The notes under the pieces were generated by a model that worked only from the letters and a program-made list of their open reading frames with translations, was not told the origin of the DNA and searched no databases. Source: GCA-2401735 sp051252095 (GTDB lineage Bacteria; Pseudomonadota; Gammaproteobacteria; Burkholderiales; Methylophilaceae). From it: a DNA stretch of 59,269 nucleotides. The stretch spans positions 1 through 59,269 of the forward strand of contig JBPOFK010000015.1 in assembly GCA_051252095.1 (NCBI GenBank). The letters are read 5' to 3'. Positions 51,224 to 59,269 of this stretch are shown one piece after another; position 1 is the first letter of the stretch, and every line of letters begins with the position of its first letter. The translations under genes were made by a program, and so were the position numbers.

Positions 51224-54200
51224 GTGGCATTAATACAAACCAATAAAACTTTGCTAAAAAAGCAAAGCAGGCGATATACGGCTAAATCTGTTAGCTTAAA
51301 ACCGATAGTATTGGCTTGCATGGTTGCCTTTGCTTATGGCTATGCAAATAGTGTCATCGCGGCAGACAATCTCAATACAACCATTTCCAAAACAAGCTAT
51401 GCTGTTCCAGCGGGAGAATTAAGCGAGGCTTTGCCGCTTTATGCATCGCAAGCCGGTATTCTGCTTGGTTTTGAGCCTGAGCTAACAGTCGGTAAAAGTA
51501 CTAGTGGTTTGCGTGGTGAATATGGGCTATACGAAGGTTTCTCAATCTTACTAAAAGGCTCTGGCTTAGAAGTTGTGCAAGATGATAATGGCGCGTATAC
51601 GTTAAGAAAATCTGTCAGTCCTAATACAACCAACCTGAATTTAAAAGAAGTTCAAGTGCGCGCTAAGCGCTTTTATGATATTGGCCCTATGCCCGGCTTG
51701 GCACTCACAAAAGAGCAAATCGCAGGCAATATTCAAACGATTACATCCAAAGAAATTAAAGAAGCACGCGCATTGAGTTTATCGGATTTGATGAACTCAA
51801 AATTACAATCGGTCAATGTGAATGACTATCAGGGAAATCCATTTCAGATGGATGTTAGTTATCGTGGTTTTACAGCCTCTCCACAAATTGGTACACCACA
51901 AGGTTTGTCTGTTTTCTTTGACGGCATTCGGGTGAATGAGCCTTTTGGGGACGTCGTGAATTGGGACATGATTCCACTCAATGCACTATCAGGAATGGAT
52001 GTATTTCCGGGATCTAACCCCTTATATGGACTCAATACCTTGGGGGGATCGTTGGTAATGCGAACCAAAAGTGGATTTACTGACGAAGGTGTTTCTGCTG
52101 AGGTGCTTGGTGGCTCATTTGGCCGAAAACAGCTGCAGGTTTCAGGTGGTATAAACAATGCCAGCAACAAAGAGGAGGGTAGCTGGGATGTCGGTGATTT
52201 TGCTGCTTTTGGCGCGGGCAACTTTTTTATGGAAGATGGTTGGCGTGAGAACTCACCAACTGAAGTGAATCAAGCCTTTGGTAAATTAGAGTGGCAAGGG
52301 GATCGTGCCTCGCTTGCATTGTCTGGTTTGGGTGTTGTGAATACGCTAAAAGGCAATGGTACTGTACCGCAAGAACTCTATGCTGAAGATGCAAGTTCAG
52401 TATTTACAGCGCCAGATGAAACAAAGAATACGCTATTTCAGTTAAAGCTGGCGGGTATATTTGATGTGACCGATACAGTCAATGTCGCTGGCCATGCTTA
52501 CTATCGGAATAGTAAGCGCCATTCGAATACTGGCGATATCATTGATCGGGAGTCATTTTTGCCTGATGGAAGCTACCATCATTATGCAACACGGCTACCT
52601 GGAGAAGGAGAAAACCTTGTCTGTGCCTTTGGTGATGAGGATAGCGATGGCATCCCTGATTATTATGTGATGGATTCTTTTTCACATCTGTTTCTTCAAG
52701 TCGAGGCTGCAGAAACGGGTGTCTATGATTTTGCTAAATACGGCGCGGTGAAAAACGGCGCTCTACCTGCAGGTTTGGACGATGACCTAAAAACGATGTT
52801 GCAATCAGGGGTTTGGGATGTGTTTGTCAACCCTGTTGTAGGCAGTGCTTCGCAAAGTTTTATGGAAATTAGCCAAGGTCTCAATTATTACGATCCGAAT
52901 TTTGGTGCTTTTGGTGCAGATGTGGTTGCTTTTGCAGCACCCCCACTCAATGTCGATAGTTGCAAATCCGGCGGGCAATACTCAAATTGGACTCAAGGGA
53001 TGTTGCCATCAACACCAGCAAAAGATAGGGATGGTGCAGTAGCATCTGGTAATGCTGGAACGGGTGTTGTAGAAGGCACACCCACTGCTGTGATTACTGA
53101 TTCGAACATCGAACAAGTTAGCAGAGGCGGCGCTGTGCAGGTCAATTGGAATGCGGATTACCATAAATTTATGGTTGGTTTGTCAATTGATAGAGCTGTA
53201 GCAAGTTATGTTGGTAAGCAGCGCTTAGGTACATTGGATGCTGATAGGAATGTGATTAATGAGCCAAGTTTGTTGGGTGAAGAATATTTTTTTTCTGACC
53301 ACGATGCAACAATTAATGACTTTGCGGGGAAGAGCGATACGCGCAGTATGTATTTTAGTGAAACATGGACACCAACCCAAACATTAAATTTTAATGTATC
53401 AGCCCGCTATAACTACACCAATATCACTAACAAACTAGCACCTACCTTAAAAGATCGTGTCCTCACTGGGTTACGTTATTTGAACCGATATCCTTACGGT
53501 GTCATTTGCCCAGGAAACGATTTATCAAATTGTCCATATGATCTTGATGGACCAATCGATGCGGACACGTATGCACAGTTAACTGGGGGAAGTGGTTTTT
53601 CATTAAATGGGGTTGATTTGCTGGATAAAGAGCAAACAGAAAAGTTTAGTTATCACTCAATCAATCCAGCAGTTGGCATGACGTGGCAAGCGAAACCCAG
53701 TTTGAATCTGTATGCAAACTGGAATCAAGGAACACGGAACCCTTCAGTTATTGAACTTGGCTGTGCTTATGACCCCACGCTTACTCGGCGGAAAAATGCT
53801 AGTGGGCAACCTGTTGGCGACCCAATGCCACGCAGTATAGTTGATGGGCGTGGATGTAAGTTACCTAGTGCATTATCGGGCGACCCTTATTTGCCGCAAG
53901 TGGTAGCGCAAACTTTTGAGGTTGGTGCACGTGGACAATTTAGTGATTTTCTAGAATGGAATGTCTCTGCCTATCGCACCAATGTCAAAGATGATATCTA
54001 TCTTACCTCAGTAACAAATGAGCTCAGCTTCTTTCAGAGTATTGGTGATACAAGACGTCAAGGCATAGAGTTTGGCTTAGCTGGTGAGTATGGAAAGTCA
54101 GACTTTAGTGTCAATTATTCACTTACAGATGCAACCTTTCAAAATGCATTTAAAACATTTAGTTCGGCTAATAGCGCAGCTGGTAAAGATAGATTTTCTG

Positions 54201-55342
54201 CTAATTACAATATGATAGATGTCGCGCCAGGTAATGTGATGCCAGGGGTGCCTTTTAATAATCTGAATATTAATTGGGGTTACCAATTAACACCAAAATT
54301 AAAGATCAATGCAAATGTTGTCGCACATAGCAGCTCTTATTTGCGTGGAAACGAGAATAATGCACATACCCCTAATGAGGCGAGAGTCATACCAAATGAT
54401 CGCGGTGATGGAACGATTGCTGTATTAGGCAATAAATACTCAGGCAAAGCACCTGGTTATTCTATCCTCAATCTAAGCGGCCGTTATGATTTTGGAAATG
54501 GCTGGACTGCATCGATGATGATGAATAATGTCTTAGATAAAAAATACTATACAGCAGGCCGCTTGGGAACTAACCCATTTGCACCCTCAACGAATGGTGC
54601 CATAGGGCCCAGTGGTTTCAATTTTAATTCTAATGAGTGGGTTAACTCTGAATTTATTTCAGCAGGTGCTCCCAGAGGTGTTTGGTTTAGTGCAAGTTAT
54701 GATTTTGATGCTGCTAAAAAACCAGATTTACCCAAAATAACTACAGTCGAACCAGCGATGTTGATACCACCTTATGTTGATCCGCCAAGTGAAGCAGAGA
54801 TTGCGTTAGCGAAACAAGTAGATGACACATTATCGGTGCCGTTATCAGAGCGTATCGCAAATGGTGTTGAGATAGCAAAGCATCAAGTTAAGGCGGTTGT
54901 CGAGTCCTGGAATCAAGCAATTAATAGTCGAGATGTGAGTGCATATATAGAGAGCTATATGGGAGGGTATGCATCCACTGGTATTAGTCATCAAGCATGG
55001 GTTGACGAGCAGAAGTTACGCATGATGACGCCAGCTAATGAAGATGTGTCCGTTGGCAATATTGTTGTTGCACCATTGGGTAAGAAATTGATGGCTGTAT
55101 TCACCCAAACAATCAACACTGATGGTAAACCAAGCAAGAGACGTAAAGTACTCACATTTATCCAAGAAAACGGACAATGGAAAATTGACCGTGAACGTGA
55201 AGCTTCAAAAAGTCGCCTTGATCTTGCCTATTCAAAACCACTAACAACATCAATGAATATGCTAGGCAGTCAATCAAAAGGCAAGCATGCAAATGCTAGC
55301 AAAGAATGGTTTGAGCAATTAGATAATGTAGGAGTGCAGTAA
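51224..55342 (+). CDS. STN-domain TonB-dependent receptor with C-terminal NTF2-like domain
   Basis: 1372 residues, far above the usual 700-950. The GTG start has GGGGGAG six bases upstream. Domains in order: signal peptide (cleavage likely after VIA, about residue 46); STN signalling domain (about 55-115, EALPLYASQAGILLGFEPE); TonB box-like LKEVQV; plug (about 160-290, DVFPGSNPLYGLNTLGGSLVMRT, in part); and a 22-strand-type barrel whose last strand ends SASYDF at F1161. A proline-rich linker leads to an NTF2/SnoaL-like domain (about 1219-1330: AVVESWNQAINSRDVSAYIESY in part, QWKIDRE). TonB receptors normally end at the last strand. The STN domain pairs with the FecIR-type genes. The ligand is unknown. 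Confidence 0.85.
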   Translation: MALIQTNKTLLKKQSRRYTAKSVSLKPIVLACMVAFAYGYANSVIAADNLNTTISKTSYAVPAGELSEALPLYASQAGILLGFEPELTVGKSTSGLRGEYGLYEGFSILLKGSGLEVVQDDNGAYTLRKSVSPNTTNLNLKEVQVRAKRFYDIGPMPGLALTKEQIAGNIQTITSKEIKEARALSLSDLMNSKLQSVNVNDYQGNPFQMDVSYRGFTASPQIGTPQGLSVFFDGIRVNEPFGDVVNWDMIPLNALSGMDVFPGSNPLYGLNTLGGSLVMRTKSGFTDEGVSAEVLGGSFGRKQLQVSGGINNASNKEEGSWDVGDFAAFGAGNFFMEDGWRENSPTEVNQAFGKLEWQGDRASLALSGLGVVNTLKGNGTVPQELYAEDASSVFTAPDETKNTLFQLKLAGIFDVTDTVNVAGHAYYRNSKRHSNTGDIIDRESFLPDGSYHHYATRLPGEGENLVCAFGDEDSDGIPDYYVMDSFSHLFLQVEAAETGVYDFAKYGAVKNGALPAGLDDDLKTMLQSGVWDVFVNPVVGSASQSFMEISQGLNYYDPNFGAFGADVVAFAAPPLNVDSCKSGGQYSNWTQGMLPSTPAKDRDGAVASGNAGTGVVEGTPTAVITDSNIEQVSRGGAVQVNWNADYHKFMVGLSIDRAVASYVGKQRLGTLDADRNVINEPSLLGEEYFFSDHDATINDFAGKSDTRSMYFSETWTPTQTLNFNVSARYNYTNITNKLAPTLKDRVLTGLRYLNRYPYGVICPGNDLSNCPYDLDGPIDADTYAQLTGGSGFSLNGVDLLDKEQTEKFSYHSINPAVGMTWQAKPSLNLYANWNQGTRNPSVIELGCAYDPTLTRRKNASGQPVGDPMPRSIVDGRGCKLPSALSGDPYLPQVVAQTFEVGARGQFSDFLEWNVSAYRTNVKDDIYLTSVTNELSFFQSIGDTRRQGIEFGLAGEYGKSDFSVNYSLTDATFQNAFKTFSSANSAAGKDRFSANYNMIDVAPGNVMPGVPFNNLNINWGYQLTPKLKINANVVAHSSSYLRGNENNAHTPNEARVIPNDRGDGTIAVLGNKYSGKAPGYSILNLSGRYDFGNGWTASMMMNNVLDKKYYTAGRLGTNPFAPSTNGAIGPSGFNFNSNEWVNSEFISAGAPRGVWFSASYDFDAAKKPDLPKITTVEPAMLIPPYVDPPSEAEIALAKQVDDTLSVPLSERIANGVEIAKHQVKAVVESWNQAINSRDVSAYIESYMGGYASTGISHQAWVDEQKLRMMTPANEDVSVGNIVVAPLGKKLMAVFTQTINTDGKPSKRRKVLTFIQENGQWKIDREREASKSRLDLAYSKPLTTSMNMLGSQSKGKHANASKEWFEQLDNVGVQ

Positions 55343-58300
55343 TGAAGATTGCGCAGCATTTTGAAAAAAAATTAATCGTCGTCAACATCTTGTTGAGTTT
55401 GACTATCATTGGACAAAGTCATAAAGCGAAAGCCGCATGTGTCGATAATGGTGATGGCACGCAGACATGTAGCGGTAGCTCAACATTAACAAATGGTTTG
55501 CACGAATACCGTTATCTTTTAGATAATGCATCAACATCAATATTATTCACAAATCAATCAGACCCTACATCTCCTAGTTATGAGGTTACTCCTCAAATCG
55601 TTGACTGGAGCTTTGGTTTTCCACTAGTCCTCCAGGAAGGAGAGTATGGCTCTATTACTCGCGCTTCAGCAAACTCTGTCGGTAATGAGAGTTTGATTAG
55701 TGCGACTGGAACACAATCGGTTGTTGTAAACAATATTGGTGGAACCATCAGTTTGAACAATGGTTCGCGCGCATTTAATAACAGTGCTTGGAGTACTGAT
55801 GCAAGCGGCCTACTATACAATAATGGTGTTTTAGCAAGCTATATTGGTGCGATTTATGCGGGGCCTGATGTTGCCTCGCTTACGGTTAATAATGAATACA
55901 TTGATAATGGTATTTATTATCCTGAGACCTATTACACCGGTGTGAACTCTTATATTAGTGCCGACTCACCCTATTCTGCATCCATTGCAACTAACTCAGC
56001 ACTGCTGACTGTTAATAACTCCTCATACATCAGGGGTGGTGGTCCAGCAGTCATGAGCTTTGCTGGCGCAACTTATACCCCACCTGTAGTGTTAGACGGT
56101 ACACAAGAGGCAACTAATGTGACGGCTGGCATGACTATTATCAACAATATTCAGAAGCAGAGTGTCGCAAATCCGCTACAAATTGCTGGTATTGGGGATC
56201 CAGTGATGGGTGACATCTATGTAGTAGATATTAATCCTTTACTCACAGCCGCATTAGAAGCCGACCCTGCGTTAGCATTAACGCTCAACACAAAGGATGT
56301 AGGACCTAGAAATAGTGTGATTAATAATATTGGTTTTGCTGCGACGAGAGATATCGGTATCTTAAGCGGTGAACGAGTTCATACCTATGCCAGTATGCAA
56401 AACATTTACCTAGGTTCCGGTAAGCATATTGTCAATAATATCAATGGCAACATTGATGGGACTATTTATGTTGATCAAACGGCGAGTAGCGTGATGGATG
56501 CTGGTAATACGCTGTATACCGTACATGGTGATAGAGAGTTCACCTTAAATCATATGAGTTCAGGCAGTTTCAGCCAGAGTGGTCAGCTAGGTGGTGTCGA
56601 TATCAATGATGTGGTCGGTGCAGTGAATACTATCAACATTGAAACAATAAATGAACGATTTAATTCTAATATACAGGCTAATGGTTTAGGGACCAATATC
56701 ATTAACTTTGAATGTTCCCAAGTTGATACTATTTACGCACAAAGATATTGTGATATGGACCAATTCAATTTCACTGGTATCACTAACTTCAATACCTATG
56801 GCGCAGGGGTGACTCGATTTAACACCAATAAAACAGTGCTTGGTGACTTTGGAATTAATAGCCGCACGATGATTAATCTTAATAGCACCTTGACTGCGGA
56901 TAATGTAGTCGTAGGCAGTCAAGGTGCACTAATTGCTACACCAGCTAGCTTAGTCGGTAGTCCGGTTGGCAATATACCACGAGTGATGGGCAGTATTGAT
57001 GCTAATCTTGTTAATAATGGTACGGTTGATATAGCTGATGCCACGTTGGATGTGAGTGGTGATTCCATCATGAATTCAGGTTCTAAATTTGTGTTTGCAG
57101 TCGGTCCTGTTGGTGCGGGTTTGCTCAACACCTCTGGCACTACTTATTTTAATGATGGTAGCTTATTGGCTGGCACCAATAGCTTAATAACACGTGTTTA
57201 CAGTGGGCAGGAGTTTGTTGTCGCGACCAATATTAATGGACTGCCTACGGTGCAACAATCCGATGGGTTTCTGCAATGGACAGCAAGAGATGAGGCCGGT
57301 AATTTGGTCGTTACTGCCAACTATGGCGTACCCGAGCCGCTAAAAGATAAAATTACAATGGCAGGTGGTAATGCGGCGAGTGCTCTTTATAGCTACAGCG
57401 GTGATGCTGATGTGATGAAAGATCTGCAGATAGATGTAGCAAATTTGAGGGGTATTGATGCTATTCGAGCGGCTGAGCGATTACGTCCAGAGGTGAATGA
57501 CGGCAGTATTCGCATGGTGTTAGGAAACACCGATAAAGCCTTCAATGTGGTCAGCAATCGTCTATCGGATGATTACTTGGCACAAACAGCCAATAAGGGT
57601 GGCCCTCTTAAATCAAACCTTGGATTATGGGTGCAAGGTTTTGGCGACAGAGCCACACAGCAAAGCGTTGATAATGTGGATGGCTATGGTTTTTCATCTG
57701 TTGGCTTTGCTGCAGGGATGGATAGTCAAGTGCATCTCATGGGCTCTGATGTACGCCTTGGTCTAGCTGGGGCTTTTGCACGCAGTAATATCGTTAATTC
57801 AGGTAATACCGTCAATAACCGTATTGATAGTAACAGTTATTTATTGGCAGCTTATGGATCTAAAAGTATGGAAGATTATTACGTAAATACGGCTATAGGA
57901 GTAGGTCGTAATACTTATGATGGTAAACGCCAGTTATTAAAATATAGCTCTGATGCAGAGTATGACGGCTGGCAGCTATCGGGGCGCGTAGATACAGGAA
58001 TGCCATTTGTTCTTTCTGATACCCTTACTGTGGTACCAATGGCAGCTATTGATTACAGTTTTGTAAGGCAGAATGGCTACAAAGAAAATTCAACTATATC
58101 AAATCTGGCTACAGAGCAACTCCCGGGTAATGACTACCCAACACCTATCATCGAAAATGGTTTGCAGGTTTATGAAAATGTTGCTTCTCCGACGAACTTG
58201 GCAGTTGAAAAGCGCGACTTTAAATCTTACAGGGGCGGTATAGGTGGCAAGCTAGTGTATGCAATGCAAAATACGGATTGGGCTGGTGAACTGGAGCTCC

Positions 58301-59049
58301 ATGGTATGTTTAGACATGAGTTTGGCGATATCGCACCAGATACTGTCGCTAGATTTGCAGCTGGCGGAGACAAATTTGTTAGTCCAAGTGTTCTGACAAC
58401 AAGAAATGACTTTGTGTTTGGTGCTAGCGTTAAGCTGACGAGTGATGATGACGATGACATGCTAACGGTTTTGGCTGGATATGATGCCAATTTACGCAAG
58501 AAATACTTTGGTCAAGCAGTGTCATTAAATGTACGGTACGATTTTGATAAAGCAGAAATTTATCAAGAAAAAGCGCAATTAAAATTAGCACAACTCCGAG
58601 CAAAAAGAGACTTGGCTGCTGACAAGCTACTACAATCCGTCCAAAAGGATAGAGAAGCGCCATATCTCAATTATGAGCCGACAGAAGACCCTGAGACATT
58701 AAAAGAAGTACGTGAAGTTCAGGCTGTAATTAATAATTGGGCTAGTGCAATCAGTAATAAGAATACCGATGTCTACTTCAATACTTACGCTGCCAACTTT
58801 GTCTCACAAGAGGGAGTGCCCCGTCGTTCATGGGAGCGCGAGCGGAAAGCAGAAATAAAAACATCAGCCAATAGTGCTGTTAAGTTATCTGAGTTGACCA
58901 TTGAGCCGTTCGGTTCACAGGCCTTAGCCGTTTTTATTGAAACAGTGAATGATGGTAAGCAAACGAGAGCGATGGAAAAAATTCTTGAGTTTGAGAAAAA
59001 AGGTAATAGATGGCTTATTGTGAGTGAAGATAGTGCAGCACATAAATAA
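55342..59049 (+). CDS. Autotransporter-type protein with C-terminal NTF2-like domain
   Basis: 1235 residues. Signal peptide to about 31 (cut near AKA-AC). A long Asn/Gly/Ser-rich beta-helix-type passenger (about 40-680) is followed by a helical junction (RAAERLRPEVNDGS, near 715) and an autotransporter barrel (about 765-1068, GLWVQGFGD to LNVRYDF). The barrel should end the protein, but about 167 residues follow: a charged, helical stalk (1069-1115, EKAQLKLAQLRAKRDLAADK) and an NTF2-like domain (about 1124-1230) homologous to the one in the receptor upstream. Its ATG overlaps the receptor stop (TAATG), so the two are made together. No Cys-rich or protease motif is seen in the passenger. Confidence 0.8.
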   Translation: MKIAQHFEKKLIVVNILLSLTIIGQSHKAKAACVDNGDGTQTCSGSSTLTNGLHEYRYLLDNASTSILFTNQSDPTSPSYEVTPQIVDWSFGFPLVLQEGEYGSITRASANSVGNESLISATGTQSVVVNNIGGTISLNNGSRAFNNSAWSTDASGLLYNNGVLASYIGAIYAGPDVASLTVNNEYIDNGIYYPETYYTGVNSYISADSPYSASIATNSALLTVNNSSYIRGGGPAVMSFAGATYTPPVVLDGTQEATNVTAGMTIINNIQKQSVANPLQIAGIGDPVMGDIYVVDINPLLTAALEADPALALTLNTKDVGPRNSVINNIGFAATRDIGILSGERVHTYASMQNIYLGSGKHIVNNINGNIDGTIYVDQTASSVMDAGNTLYTVHGDREFTLNHMSSGSFSQSGQLGGVDINDVVGAVNTINIETINERFNSNIQANGLGTNIINFECSQVDTIYAQRYCDMDQFNFTGITNFNTYGAGVTRFNTNKTVLGDFGINSRTMINLNSTLTADNVVVGSQGALIATPASLVGSPVGNIPRVMGSIDANLVNNGTVDIADATLDVSGDSIMNSGSKFVFAVGPVGAGLLNTSGTTYFNDGSLLAGTNSLITRVYSGQEFVVATNINGLPTVQQSDGFLQWTARDEAGNLVVTANYGVPEPLKDKITMAGGNAASALYSYSGDADVMKDLQIDVANLRGIDAIRAAERLRPEVNDGSIRMVLGNTDKAFNVVSNRLSDDYLAQTANKGGPLKSNLGLWVQGFGDRATQQSVDNVDGYGFSSVGFAAGMDSQVHLMGSDVRLGLAGAFARSNIVNSGNTVNNRIDSNSYLLAAYGSKSMEDYYVNTAIGVGRNTYDGKRQLLKYSSDAEYDGWQLSGRVDTGMPFVLSDTLTVVPMAAIDYSFVRQNGYKENSTISNLATEQLPGNDYPTPIIENGLQVYENVASPTNLAVEKRDFKSYRGGIGGKLVYAMQNTDWAGELELHGMFRHEFGDIAPDTVARFAAGGDKFVSPSVLTTRNDFVFGASVKLTSDDDDDMLTVLAGYDANLRKKYFGQAVSLNVRYDFDKAEIYQEKAQLKLAQLRAKRDLAADKLLQSVQKDREAPYLNYEPTEDPETLKEVREVQAVINNWASAISNKNTDVYFNTYAANFVSQEGVPRRSWERERKAEIKTSANSAVKLSELTIEPFGSQALAVFIETVNDGKQTRAMEKILEFEKKGNRWLIVSEDSAAHK

Positions 59050-59144
59050 GTCAGTCTTCATGTCACCCTACTACAGGCAATTTATTATCATGCCCTATCG
59101 TCATTCACCACCAACCCTAACAACAACAAAGGAGCGCGAATACC

Positions 59145-59269
59145 ATGCATGACATCCTCCACATCAGCCTCATGGGCAATCGAGCAGATGAGAGCAGCGC
59201 GACAGCGCTGCATACCTTGCAGCGCTACCAAGACCTGGTTGCCCTGATGAACAGCTACCCCATCTTCAC
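59145..59269 (+). CDS. Start of an unrecognised gene (3' end outside window)
   Basis: An open frame begins at ATG 59145 with a good AAAGGAG ribosome-binding site and runs to the window edge (41 codons seen, beginning MHDILHISLMGNRADE). I do not recognise it. It is clearly more GC-rich than the genes before it, as judged by eye. The 95 bp before it show no terminator-like hairpin, so it may belong to the same transcript as the receptor and autotransporter. Confidence 0.55.
   Translation, partial: MHDILHISLMGNRADESSATALHTLQRYQDLVALMNSYPIF

Noticed and set aside
1..59269. tRNA, rRNA, CRISPR array, insertion sequence or phage genes
   Set aside because: None was seen by eye: no transposase or integrase-like protein, no regularly spaced repeats and no recognisable structural RNA; a tool-based scan was not possible.

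Overview
The window looks like a chromosomal segment of a low-GC, flagellated betaproteobacterium. The best fit is Methylophilaceae (Methylotenera-like): an flhDC master regulator followed by a methyltransferase and motAB, a flhB-flhA-flhF-flhG-fliA-motC-motD operon, and protein sequences that read as betaproteobacterial. This placement rests on gene order and remembered family features, not on a database search.

Layout. (1) 1-3.5 kb: the tail of a histidine kinase, a minimal MscS-type channel, a lipase-like hydrolase and an AI-2E-family permease. (2) 3.6-15.6 kb: motility. The minus-strand operon flhB-flhA-flhF-flhG-fliA-motC-motD faces away from the plus-strand series flhD-flhC-methyltransferase-motA-motB. 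The 557-bp region between them holds a perfect 17-bp hairpin. FlhG keeps its FlhF-activating N-terminal motif but has lost its P-loop. (3) 15.7-18.2 kb: an orphan PilB/GspE-type ATPase with four MshEN-like repeats. (4) 18.4-35.9 kb: a glycan or surface-modification island. rfbFGH make CDP-4-keto-3,6-dideoxyglucose. They are followed, with overlapping start and stop codons, by a NeuB-like synthase carrying a C-terminal cupin and by a thiamine-diphosphate carboligase-like enzyme. Next come a HAD phosphatase, three radical SAM proteins (one with a B12-binding-type domain), a short-chain epimerase/dehydratase lacking the usual Tyr, a GDP-mannose-hydrolase-like Nudix protein, a sugar C-methyltransferase, two glycosyltransferase candidates and an unknown protein.

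(5) 36-47.7 kb: amino-acid and polyamine catabolism. kbl and tdh convert threonine to glycine and acetyl-CoA. A DAACS symporter, gabT, gabD, puuC, puuA, puuD and ald would take gamma-glutamyl-putrescine derivatives through GABA to succinate. The puuB oxidase is not in the window. (6) 47.8-49.3 kb: an HDOD-GAF signalling protein. (7) 49.6-59.0 kb: a FecI-type sigma factor, a FecR-type anti-sigma factor, a very large TonB-dependent receptor with an STN signalling domain, and an autotransporter-type protein whose start overlaps the receptor stop. A new gene starts at the right edge.

The most unusual observation is in region 7. Both outer-membrane proteins continue past their last beta-strand into a homologous C-terminal NTF2/SnoaL-like domain. 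This suggests a two-component surface system whose barrels share a matching, presumably periplasmic, module and which is controlled by FecIR-type cell-surface signalling. The second candidate novelty is the CDP-sugar/NeuB-cupin/ThDP pathway, which matches no complete pathway I can name. All functions below come from reading motifs; no similarity search was run.
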